Assembly (NCBI RefSeq): GCF_019924045.1
Contig: NZ_JAHXBN010000023.1
Span: 1-15,022, forward strand
Origin: Dyadobacter fermentans
GTDB taxonomy: Bacteria > Bacteroidota > Bacteroidia > Cytophagales > Spirosomataceae
DNA: 15,022 bases
Direction: 5' to 3'
Below the pieces are notes generated by a model. It saw only the letters and a program-made list of their open reading frames with translations, was not told the DNA's origin and did no database searches. Position 1 is the stretch's first letter. The number at the start of each line of letters is the position of its first letter. This document shows positions 6,217 through 12,745 of the stretch, piece after piece. The translations under genes and the position numbers were made by a program.

Positions 6217-7092
6217 ATGGACCAGCAAGCTTATAATTACGACAAAATCGCGAAAGCCATCGAGTACATCGTGGCCAACGCCAAAGAACAGCCGACGCTC
6301 AACGAGGTAGCCGACGAGGTCAGCATCAGCCAGTTTCACTTCCAGCGCATGTTTTCGGAATGGGCGGGCGTAAGCCCCAAACGGTTCCTGCAATACATTA
6401 CCGCGGGATACCTGAAAGACCGGATCAGGGATTCGAACAACCTGGCAGAACTGGCCGAATCGGCCGGGCTTTCCAGCCAAAGCCGCGTATACGACCACTT
6501 CATTTCGATTGAGGGAGTGACGCCGCAGGAATACAAAAGTGCCGGCAAGGGACTGGTAATCAGTTACGGATTTCACGAAACTCCATTTGGAGACTGTTTC
6601 ATTGCTGCAACCGAGCGCGGAATTTGCGCCATGGCATTCGTGGACGAGGCCACACGCGACTTCCAGCTCATCGAACTCGCCCGCAAATGGCACTACGCCA
6701 CCATCCGCCCCGACCAGCAACTGACGGCGGGTTATGTGCAGCGCATTTTCAACCCTGCTCAGCAATCGCTCGGAAAGCTACCGTTGCTCGTCCAGGGCAC
6801 CAACTTTCAGCTGAAAGTATGGGAAGCATTGCTCAGCATCCCGCAAGGTGCCGTGACGACCTACCAACAAATCGCCGAGCGTATCGGCCATCCCAAAGCC
6901 GTCCGCGCCGTAGGATCGGCTGTGGGCGACAACCCGATCGCCTACATTATCCCCTGCCACCGGGTAATCCGTAAAGAAGGCGTTCTCGGTGAGTACCGCT
7001 GGGGTAGCTTGCGTAAAAAAGCATTGATTGGTTGGGAGGCAGCCCGTCAGGATGAGGAATATTTTGCACAGAAGCAGGCTGCATTGAAATAG
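6217..7092 (+). CDS. AraC-type regulator fused to methylated-DNA-cysteine S-methyltransferase (Ada-like)
   Basis: The 291-residue protein joins an AraC-type double helix-turn-helix domain (about 8-108; EVADEVSISQFHFQRMFSEWAG, then GVTPQEYK) to an O6-alkylguanine methyltransferase domain (about 194-280). The acceptor motif IPCHRVI is intact, with the cysteine at 247, and the helix-turn-helix of that domain is present (GAVTTYQQIAERIGHPKAVRAVG). It would remove methyl groups from O6-methylguanine by transfer to its own cysteine. The N-terminal Ada domain with the zinc-bound cysteine that senses methyl phosphotriesters is absent, so any regulatory switch must work differently or be lost. The ATG at 6217 is preferred to an upstream GTG because the upstream 26 codons show no domain and overlap the likely promoter. 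Confidence 0.92.
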   Translation: MDQQAYNYDKIAKAIEYIVANAKEQPTLNEVADEVSISQFHFQRMFSEWAGVSPKRFLQYITAGYLKDRIRDSNNLAELAESAGLSSQSRVYDHFISIEGVTPQEYKSAGKGLVISYGFHETPFGDCFIAATERGICAMAFVDEATRDFQLIELARKWHYATIRPDQQLTAGYVQRIFNPAQQSLGKLPLLVQGTNFQLKVWEALLSIPQGAVTTYQQIAERIGHPKAVRAVGSAVGDNPIAYIIPCHRVIRKEGVLGEYRWGSLRKKALIGWEAARQDEEYFAQKQAALK

Positions 7093-7106
7093 TACATTAA
7101 AAATAG

Positions 7107-7135
7107 ATTGTCACTATAATGGGTTGTATGACAAT
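7107..7135. repeat. 7-base inverted repeat after the Ada-like gene
   Basis: ATTGTCA (7107-7113) and TGACAAT (7129-7135) are separated by 15 bases, 14 bases after the stop of the Ada-like gene. TTTAAT follows, so a weak terminator is possible; an operator for the next gene is the alternative. I see no clear promoter in 7093-7225. Confidence 0.35.
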
Positions 7136-7225
7136 TTAATAGCAGCTTGATAATGCAATTTTTCCGTGTTGGACTGATTATGGATGCATTGTTTCAAAAC
7201 TATCAACCATAATTAGTACATCAAC

Positions 7226-7831
7226 ATGAAAAAGCAACTAATCCTATCGCTGGCGGTTTTCGCTCTGGTCGTCACCGCGACCTCGGCCAGCTTTGCGCAG
7301 TTCTCACTCGGCTTACAAGGCGGGATCGCCAAATCGAATGTGGAAGATTCGAAAACGGTAGCGGGCGGTGGCGTGAACCTTCGTGTATTTGCCTCCCCGC
7401 AATTTGCAGTCGGGGTTGCCGGTAAGATCTACGCCGACGGCAGCGACTATAACGTGGCCGGGCAAAAACTAAGCACCACCGGAACACTCACTCCGGTGAC
7501 CGGTACCGTCGATTATTTCTTCACCGAAGGTGCCATCCGTCCATACATCGGTGGTGACGCCGGGGTGTATTTCTCGAAGTACAAAGCGAAATGGAACGGT
7601 GAGACGGTACTGGAATCGTCCAAGCACAGCAATTTCGGAGCAGCGCCGAGGGCCGGTTTGGTATTCGCATTCGGGAACCTGGGTATCCAGGTAGAGGGTA
7701 TTTACCATTTTGTGTTTGGTAACAAAAACCATGATTCAGAAACCGGTTCGCCCAACAATATTGACTTCGAATCGACCTCCAAATTTGGCGGGGTGAACGT
7801 CGGGATTATTTTCGGACTAGGCGGCAAGTGA
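7226..7831 (+). CDS. outer-membrane beta-barrel protein
   Basis: The 201-residue protein has a signal peptide (MKKQ, hydrophobic 5-16, cleavage after SFA at 24) and then repeated amphipathic strands typical of a small eight-stranded barrel: FSLGLQGGIAKS, GGGVNLRVF, FAVGVAGKIYADG, TGTVDYFF, IRPYIGGDAGVYF, RAGLVFAFGNLGIQVEGIYHF. The last strand, FGGVNVGIIFGLG, runs to near the C-terminus, though the final residue is lysine, not the usual aromatic. It fits the OmpA/OmpW-like outer-membrane beta-barrel group common in Bacteroidota. The function is unknown. It is transcribed alone and ends before a strong terminator. Confidence 0.85.
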   Translation: MKKQLILSLAVFALVVTATSASFAQFSLGLQGGIAKSNVEDSKTVAGGGVNLRVFASPQFAVGVAGKIYADGSDYNVAGQKLSTTGTLTPVTGTVDYFFTEGAIRPYIGGDAGVYFSKYKAKWNGETVLESSKHSNFGAAPRAGLVFAFGNLGIQVEGIYHFVFGNKNHDSETGSPNNIDFESTSKFGGVNVGIIFGLGGK

Positions 7832-7855
7832 TAGCTGGCAAAGCATTCAAAAAGG

Positions 7856-7882
7856 AAACGCGCCACATCGGCGCGTTTTTTT
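7856..7882 (+). terminator. terminator after the beta-barrel gene
   Basis: AAACGCGCC (7856-7864) pairs perfectly with GGCGCGTTT (7870-7878) around a five-base loop and is followed by a run of T to 7882. A classic intrinsic terminator 25 bases after the stop. Confidence 0.92.
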
Positions 7883-7910
7883 GTGGTGTTGGAATCCCGC
7901 ATTAACTTGC
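7881..7910 (+). promoter_or_regulatory. possible promoter of the endonuclease-like/miaA group
   Basis: TTG at 7881-7883, in the tail of the previous terminator, precedes TAACTTGC (7903-7910) by 19 bases. The second element is one T short of TAnnTTTGC. Transcription would begin about 15 bases before the TTG start at 7933. Confidence 0.35.
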
Positions 7911-7932
7911 CCGCTCATTTAGCAGGTTCCCA

Positions 7933-8847
7933 TTGGCACAACCATCATCATTTTCAGGACAAATTTGCAACTGGCTGACTTCCATTTCATTCCAATGCAA
8001 TGCTGTGAATGAGCCGGATTGGGCACTGCCTGTTCTGGAAATAGCCGCTAATGATCGCGCGGTGCTAAAAGTGATACCGGTGGACCTTGCTATCTGGCAC
8101 AAAATGAACCAGGAAAGCTTGTTAAACCTGTCAACCAACTACCTGCAAGCCGCTCGCGGCCAGGGCATTCCGGCAATCCTACTTTGGGAAGATTACTGGC
8201 TGGCCCGAAAAAGCATTGTGCAATCAAGGCTGGCCGCCACGCTGGGTATTTCGGTGAAAATTCCCGCCCGACTGACGCTCGCACGAAGGATAGACAACGC
8301 TACGACTGAGCATTTCCTGGAAGCTAATCACCTTAATGGCAATACCCTATCAAAGTTTCGTTACGGCCTTTTTTTGCCAAAAAGATATTATCGGGTATTA
8401 CCGGAAGGCTTCGTTTCCGACGCGTCCGCCGATGAAATGCTCGTGGCCGTCGCCACTTTCAGCAATGCCCGAATTTTTAAACAAAACGGCGCACCATTCC
8501 GGTCGCACGAGCTGATCCGGTTCGCGAGCTTGCTGAACACCAATGTGGTGGGTGCGCTGGATAAACTGCTGAACGCATTCATCCGCGAAAAAGCACCGGA
8601 CGATATCATGACCTACGCCGACCTCGAATGGTCCGACGGCCGGAGCTACAAGCGGCTTGGGTTTGAAGAAAGGGGATATATGCCTCCCCGAAAGGCTCTT
8701 GTGCAACTAGCGGACATGCGTCGGGTGCGTATGCGTGTAGAAACCGACCAGCCTGCCGGAGAACCATCGGTCGAATATTTAACAGTGTATAATTTAGGCA
8801 GCATCAAATACGTGAGGGACATTAATACCAATGCAAATGAGTGCTGA
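7933..8847 (+). CDS. protein resembling phage/homing-endonuclease accessory proteins (degenerate Vsr-like plus GNAT-like part)
   Basis: This 304-residue protein is not a standard housekeeping family. Residues about 78-105 (GIPAILLWEDYW, then KSIVQSRLAATLG) resemble the end of the Vsr-like nuclease domain in phage and homing endonucleases, usually of the form GI.LI.I.EDEW..KK.IVKSRI...LG. A stretch like IPARKC.I.EI follows (IPARLTLARRI), then FLEANHLNG. Residues 168-245 resemble the GNAT-like part of the same proteins: LVAVATFSNAR, ELIRFASLLNTNVVGALDKLL, and MTYADLEWSDGRSYKRLGF. The acidic nuclease residues expected nearer the N-terminus are not apparent, so catalysis may be lost. The start is TTG at 7933, since no ATG occurs before codon 58. 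The end overlaps miaA by 17 bases. The relation is from memory of family patterns, not a search. Confidence 0.7.
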   Translation: MAQPSSFSGQICNWLTSISFQCNAVNEPDWALPVLEIAANDRAVLKVIPVDLAIWHKMNQESLLNLSTNYLQAARGQGIPAILLWEDYWLARKSIVQSRLAATLGISVKIPARLTLARRIDNATTEHFLEANHLNGNTLSKFRYGLFLPKRYYRVLPEGFVSDASADEMLVAVATFSNARIFKQNGAPFRSHELIRFASLLNTNVVGALDKLLNAFIREKAPDDIMTYADLEWSDGRSYKRLGFEERGYMPPRKALVQLADMRRVRMRVETDQPAGEPSVEYLTVYNLGSIKYVRDINTNANEC

Positions 8848-9805
8848 AACCCCTCTATTGATCATTCTGGGCCCAACGGCTTCGGGCAAAACACATCTGG
8901 CAACCCGCGTCGCATATGAGATCGGCGGTGAAATCCTCAGCGCCGATTCACGGCAGGTATACCGGCAAATGGACATCGGCACCGGCAAGGACCTCGATGA
9001 ATACGTGGTGAATGGAGCCCCCGTCCCCTGTCATCTGATTAACATCCGGGATGCCGGCGACAAATACAATGTGAATGATTTCCAGCATGATTTCGCAGGT
9101 TCATACCAACAAATATTTACCAATGGTCACATTCCGATCGTTTGTGGCGGAACCGGGTTCTATATATATGCATTGCTGAAAGGCCATGCGAATGACACGG
9201 TGCCCGTGAATGAGTCACTGCGTGCGGTGCTGGAGACACTTTCGAACGAGGAGCTTCTGACGAAATTTCACAAGTCCGACTCCCGTTACCATGCACTAGC
9301 GGATATTTCCACCCGCAAAAGACTCGTCCGCGCATTAGAAATAGTCGCTTACCTGAACGAACACCCTGAGAAAGACGTAGATTTTGGCACAGAATCCGTT
9401 ACCTATCCCGCACTGCTTTTCGGGCTGAATCCGGCCGTCGAAACCCGGCGGGAACGCATTAGCAACAGGCTTACTACAAGATTAAAGCATGGTTTAATAG
9501 AAGAAGTACAAAGTCTTTTAAATCAAGGTATTGCACCCGACTCATTGATCTACTACGGTTTGGAATACAAGTATGTAACCTTGTACCTCACCGGCGCTAT
9601 GACTTTCGAAGAAATGCATACCAAACTCGAAACGGAGATCCACCGGTTTGCCAAGCGGCAGATGACCTTTTTCAGGAAAATGGAAAAGGACGGACTGATA
9701 ATCAACTGGATACCCGACGAGTGGACTGAAAGTGAGAAAATCCAATTCATAATTGCGCGTTACCGGGAATTTAAAAGCGCCAATGCCGGTAGTATGTCAG
9801 TGTAA
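8831..9805 (+). CDS. miaA: tRNA dimethylallyltransferase MiaA
   Basis: MiaA moves a dimethylallyl group onto N6 of A37 in tRNAs that read codons beginning with U. The 324-residue protein has the P-loop GPTASGKT at 14-21, the conserved SADSRQVYRQMDIGTGK at 37-53 with the catalytic aspartate in DSRQ, the VNDFQ and GGTGFY motifs (near 81 and 106), and RKRLVRALEI in the second half. Length is normal. Some Bacteroidota carry two MiaA paralogues, and this may be the more divergent one; that cannot be decided here. The ATG at 8831 overlaps the previous gene by 17 bases; an ATG at 8837 is equally possible. The overlap implies translational coupling. Confidence 0.95.
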   Translation: MQMSAETPLLIILGPTASGKTHLATRVAYEIGGEILSADSRQVYRQMDIGTGKDLDEYVVNGAPVPCHLINIRDAGDKYNVNDFQHDFAGSYQQIFTNGHIPIVCGGTGFYIYALLKGHANDTVPVNESLRAVLETLSNEELLTKFHKSDSRYHALADISTRKRLVRALEIVAYLNEHPEKDVDFGTESVTYPALLFGLNPAVETRRERISNRLTTRLKHGLIEEVQSLLNQGIAPDSLIYYGLEYKYVTLYLTGAMTFEEMHTKLETEIHRFAKRQMTFFRKMEKDGLIINWIPDEWTESEKIQFIIARYREFKSANAGSMSV

Positions 9806-9831
9806 ACCAACCAAAAAAACGTCGTTAAATA

Positions 9832-10287
9832 ATGAATCGCAAATGGAGCAGCCTGTTGTTGCTGCTGGTATTGAGTGTAACGGATGCATACCTCCTCGCG
9901 CATCCGAATCTGATCGGGAAAATCGGTGTGCTGGTGTACAAGCATCACTATATCCGCAATTTTCCAAGAGCGCTGCTCACAGTCATGATTGTGGTGGGCT
10001 TATCCCTGGCTGTTTGTGAGCTGGTTTACAGATTTACGCAAAAGAAGACGGCTATTTTCAGCTATCTCGTTCTGACGGGCATTGCGTTGTTCTGGTTTAT
10101 GTATGTGTTTGTGACTTTTTCGTCATTTTCCTACCGGATCACGGGCAAGTCGTTCATTTACGGGGCGCATTTGTTGCCGGTCATACTGGCGGGGTTGAAC
10201 CTGAGGTACCTCGTGAAACGGATCCTGGCCAGGGAACCGATTAACGATGCCTTAACAGAAGGAAAAAATGGCTCAGAAGCAGTGTAG
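9832..10287 (+). CDS. small membrane protein with four predicted helices
   Basis: The 151-residue protein is strongly hydrophobic, with probable membrane helices near 5-24, 46-66, 73-95 and 109-125, and short charged loops. The C-terminus is hydrophilic. No catalytic motif or known family is evident. It starts 26 bases after the miaA stop on the same strand, so it is likely the last gene of that transcript. Positive residues in KHHYIRNFPR and RYLVKRILAR suggest those loops face the cytoplasm. Confidence 0.8.
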   Translation: MNRKWSSLLLLLVLSVTDAYLLAHPNLIGKIGVLVYKHHYIRNFPRALLTVMIVVGLSLAVCELVYRFTQKKTAIFSYLVLTGIALFWFMYVFVTFSSFSYRITGKSFIYGAHLLPVILAGLNLRYLVKRILAREPINDALTEGKNGSEAV

Positions 10288-10598
10288 CGGGGCTATAAAG
10301 CCATAAATTGTTGTCCAAACGGCATGAGACAGTAGAATATTCTCATAAATCCTTCAAATTGTGAAATATTATTGTTTCCGTCTTGAATTTTCACAAATAA
10401 ACCACGGATAATAATAGAAAGTACGCGGTTTTTTAGGATATTGCGGCTTGTGTCGGACCGGGAAATGGTTAAACCCGCAGCCATTTAACACAAAATTAAC
10501 TTGTTGGGCAAGTAAATCGCTGTTAACGAAAAACTTTGGCTTGAATTGACCGATTGGCCTGCCTGTTCATTAACCTTTTTAATTTTATTCTTATTTCT
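10288..10598. other. 311-base region between the membrane protein and citrate synthase genes
   Basis: No convincing gene on either strand. It is AT-rich and has several small symmetric elements: a 10-base palindrome AGAATATTCT (10334-10343), an inverted pair TGTGAAA (10360-10366) and TTTCACA (10389-10395), and a weak terminator-like hairpin at 10399-10434. No perfect TAnnTTTG element was found before gltA; TAACCTTT near 10571 is the nearest candidate and is poor. The gltA promoter must lie in this stretch. Confidence 0.5.
10399..10434 (+). terminator. weak terminator candidate after the miaA group
   Basis: AAACCACG (10399-10406) pairs with CGCGGTTT (10424-10431) with one mismatch across a 17-base loop; T residues continue to 10434. 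The loop is long and the stem short, and it is over 100 bases past the last stop. Confidence 0.35.
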
Positions 10599-11885
10599 AT
10601 GTCCCAAATAGCTGAATTGACCCTTGACGGTAAAAAGTACGAGTTTCCGATAATTGAAGGAAGTGAGCAGGAAAAGGCGATAGATATTTCCAAATTGCGC
10701 GACCAGACAGGGTATATTACGATTGACCCAGGTTACAAGAATACCGGCGCGACTAAAAGCGCGATTACATTTCTGGACGGTGAAGAAGGCGTACTCAATT
10801 ACAGAGGTTACTCGATCGAGGACCTGGCCGAAAAATCTTCCTTCCTCGAAGTAGCATACCTGCTCATCTACGGAGAGCTTCCTACCGAAAAACAATTCGC
10901 TGAATTTGAACATGAAATCCGCACGCATACACTCGTAAACGAGGATATGCGCAAGATTTTCGAAGGCTTTCCGGTGAATGCGCACCCGATGGGCGTGCTG
11001 TCGTCGCTGGTGAGCGCGATGAGCGCTTTCTACCCGGATGCCAACGCTCAGAATTCGGAAGCTGAAACGCAGCTGCACATCATCCGGCTGCTCGCGAAAC
11101 TGCCTACGATCGCCACGTGGTCGTACAAAAAATCGCAGGGCCACCCGGTCAATTACCCGCAAAACGAACTTGATTACTGCTCGAACTTCCTGAACATGAT
11201 GTTCTCGCTGCCCGTAGCGAAATATAATGTAGACCCGGTTGTTTCGGCGGCATTGAATAAACTGCTGATCCTCCACGCCGACCACGAGCAAAACTGCTCT
11301 ACCTCGACCGTGCGACTGGTAGGATCGTCACACGCTAACATTTTCTCTTCTATTTCCTCAGGTATCAGCGCTTTGTGGGGCCCTCTTCACGGCGGTGCCA
11401 ACCAGGAAGTGATCGAAATGCTCGAAGCGATCAAAGCCGACGGCGGTGATACGCAGAAATACATTAATATGGCGAAAGACAAGAGCAGCGGTTTCCGTCT
11501 GTTTGGTTTCGGCCACCGCGTTTACAAAAACTTTGACCCGCGTGCCCGCATTATCAAAAAAGCGGCGGACGATGTCCTCAACAAACTCGGCATCAACGAT
11601 CCGGTTTTGGAAATCGCGCAAAAACTCGAAAAAGCGGCTTTGGAAGACGATTACTTCGTACAACGCAAGCTTTACCCGAACGTGGATTTCTATTCAGGTA
11701 TCATTTACCGCGCTTTGGGCATCCCTACTAACATGTTTACGGTAATGTTCGCGATCGGCCGTCTGCCGGGATGGATTGCACAATGGAAAGAAATGCGCGT
11801 GAACAAGGAGCCGATCGGCCGTCCGCGTCAGATCTACACCGGAGCACCGAAACGGGATTTCGTTCCGATGAGCGAGCGGAAGTAA
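10599..11885 (+). CDS. gltA: citrate synthase
   Basis: GltA condenses oxaloacetate with acetyl-CoA, the entry step of the TCA cycle. The 428-residue protein is the long bacterial (E. coli-like, hexameric) type with the N-terminal extension (LTLDGKKYEFP). The catalytic residues are visible: His264 in GPLHGGANQE, His306 in GFGHRVYKNFDPRA and Asp363 in NVDFYSG, almost at the E. coli numbering. HADHEQNCSTSTVRLVGSS and GRPRQIYTG are also typical. The frame is open to 10554, but the first 15 codons before ATG 10599 are hydrophobic and unlike the family, so the shorter start is used. It is monocistronic and convergent with pdxH across a long repeat hairpin. Confidence 0.97.
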   Translation: MSQIAELTLDGKKYEFPIIEGSEQEKAIDISKLRDQTGYITIDPGYKNTGATKSAITFLDGEEGVLNYRGYSIEDLAEKSSFLEVAYLLIYGELPTEKQFAEFEHEIRTHTLVNEDMRKIFEGFPVNAHPMGVLSSLVSAMSAFYPDANAQNSEAETQLHIIRLLAKLPTIATWSYKKSQGHPVNYPQNELDYCSNFLNMMFSLPVAKYNVDPVVSAALNKLLILHADHEQNCSTSTVRLVGSSHANIFSSISSGISALWGPLHGGANQEVIEMLEAIKADGGDTQKYINMAKDKSSGFRLFGFGHRVYKNFDPRARIIKKAADDVLNKLGINDPVLEIAQKLEKAALEDDYFVQRKLYPNVDFYSGIIYRALGIPTNMFTVMFAIGRLPGWIAQWKEMRVNKEPIGRPRQIYTGAPKRDFVPMSERK

Positions 11886-11890
11886 ATTTT

Positions 11891-11986
11891 AGAGTTTAGA
11901 GTTCAAAGCTTAAAGTGAAAGTTCAGAGTTGAAAGTATAGGTTTATACTTCGGCTCTGAACTTTTCACTTTTGGCCTTTAAACTCT
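11891..11986. repeat. long imperfect hairpin built of GTTCAGAG/AGTTTAGAG-like units, between gltA and pdxH
   Basis: The left arm is a row of similar units (AGAGTTTA, GAGTTCAAAG, AAAGTGAAA, GTTCAGAG, AAGTATA). Most pair with the right arm: AAGTATA 11933-11939 with TATACTT 11944-11950, GTTCAGAG 11921-11928 with CTCTGAAC 11954-11961, AAAGTGAAA 11912-11920 with TTTCACTTT 11963-11971, and AGAGTTTA 11891-11898 with TAAACTCT 11979-11986. The loop is four bases. It fills the gap between convergent genes, so it probably ends both transcripts, though it lacks a GC-rich stem and T tract. It looks like an intergenic repeat family rather than a simple terminator. Confidence 0.8.
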
Positions 11987-11999
11987 GAACTCCGAACAT

Positions 12000-12638
12000 C
12001 TACGGCGAAAGCCGCTCTATCTTCCAGCCATCCGGCGTCTTCGTATAAGCTAACCGGTCGTGCAAACGGCTGGGTCTCCCCTGCCAGAATTCGACGTAAT
12101 CGGGCACTACTCGGTAACCGCCCCAATGCGGTGGACGTGGCACGGGCTGGCCTTCAAAACGGGCTTTTAGTTCCTCCGTTTTTTCTTCCAGAAATTCCCG
12201 GTTTGGTATTACCTCACTTTGCGCCGAGGCCCAGGCGCCTATCTGACTTCCACGGGGCCGTACAGCGAAATACGCACTCGATTCTTCTTCGGAAGTCTTC
12301 TCGATTCTTCCTTCGATACGAACCTGTCTTTCAAGCTCTTTCCAGAAAAACGTGAGGGCAACCTGCGGGTTTGCTTCGATCTCCCGGCCCTTTTTGCTGT
12401 CGTAATTGGTAAAGAAGGAAAAACCCCGATCATCGAGGTCTTTCAGGAGCACGATCCGGCCTGTCGGGCGACCTTCGTATACCGTGCTAAGCAGCATCGC
12501 ATTCGCCTCGCTGATGTCGGCCTCGCGCACGTCGTTAAACCATAACCTGAACTGTTTCAGCGGATCTGGATCGAGATCGGCTTCCAGTAGCCCTTTGAGC
12601 TGATAATCGTAACGGATATTTGCAATGTTATGATCCAT
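12000..12638 (-). CDS. pdxH: pyridoxamine 5'-phosphate oxidase
   Basis: PdxH uses FMN and oxygen to convert pyridoxine or pyridoxamine 5'-phosphate to pyridoxal 5'-phosphate. The 212-residue protein has the usual length and motifs: [20 protein letters not shown] near 60-79 and [15 protein letters not shown] next, contributing to FMN binding; [11 protein letters not shown]; and the C-terminal signature [15 protein letters not shown] near 182-196 with conserved Arg and His of the substrate site. It starts at ATG 12638 and diverges from the DUF349 gene. A good -7 element lies about 30 bases upstream. Confidence 0.97.
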   Translation of the reverse strand: MDHNIANIRYDYQLKGLLEADLDPDPLKQFRLWFNDVREADISEANAMLLSTVYEGRPTGRIVLLKDLDDRGFSFFTNYDSKKGREIEANPQVALTFFWKELERQVRIEGRIEKTSEEESSAYFAVRPRGSQIGAWASAQSEVIPNREFLEEKTEELKARFEGQPVPRPPHWGGYRVVPDYVEFWQGRPSRLHDRLAYTKTPDGWKIERLSP

Positions 12639-12668
12639 TGGATACTAATATGTTCAATGTTGGGATGC

Positions 12669-12676
12669 CAAAAGTA
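12669..12676 (-). promoter_or_regulatory. -7 element of the pdxH promoter
   Basis: On the minus strand TACTTTTG, followed by G, is identical to the -7 octamers of both tRNA genes. No TTG is found about 20 bases upstream. It lies 31 bases before the pdxH start codon. Confidence 0.5.
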
Positions 12677-12698
12677 GCCATTTCAGAGGAAAGATTAT

Positions 12699-12712
12699 TA
12701 GATTTGTAATCT
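12699..12712 (+). promoter_or_regulatory. -7 element of the DUF349 gene promoter, with an overlapping inverted repeat
   Basis: TAGATTTG (12699-12706) matches TAnnTTTG perfectly, 40 bases before the ATG at 12746. AGATT and AATCT (12700-12712) form an inverted repeat across it with a three-base centre. No clear -33 TTG is present. The pdxH -7 element is 22 bases away on the other strand, so the two promoters are back to back and share DNA. Confidence 0.5.
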
Positions 12713-12745
12713 ATAAGAGACCGTACGTACGAAACAAGCATCACG

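Noticed and set aside
10485..11291. 268-codon minus-strand frame opposite gltA
   Set aside because: Antisense shadow of citrate synthase, whose catalytic residues are all in the plus frame.
11891..11986. A CRISPR array in the repeated units after gltA
   Set aside because: Units are only about 8-10 bases, imperfect, without spacers of constant length, and arranged as an inverted repeat.
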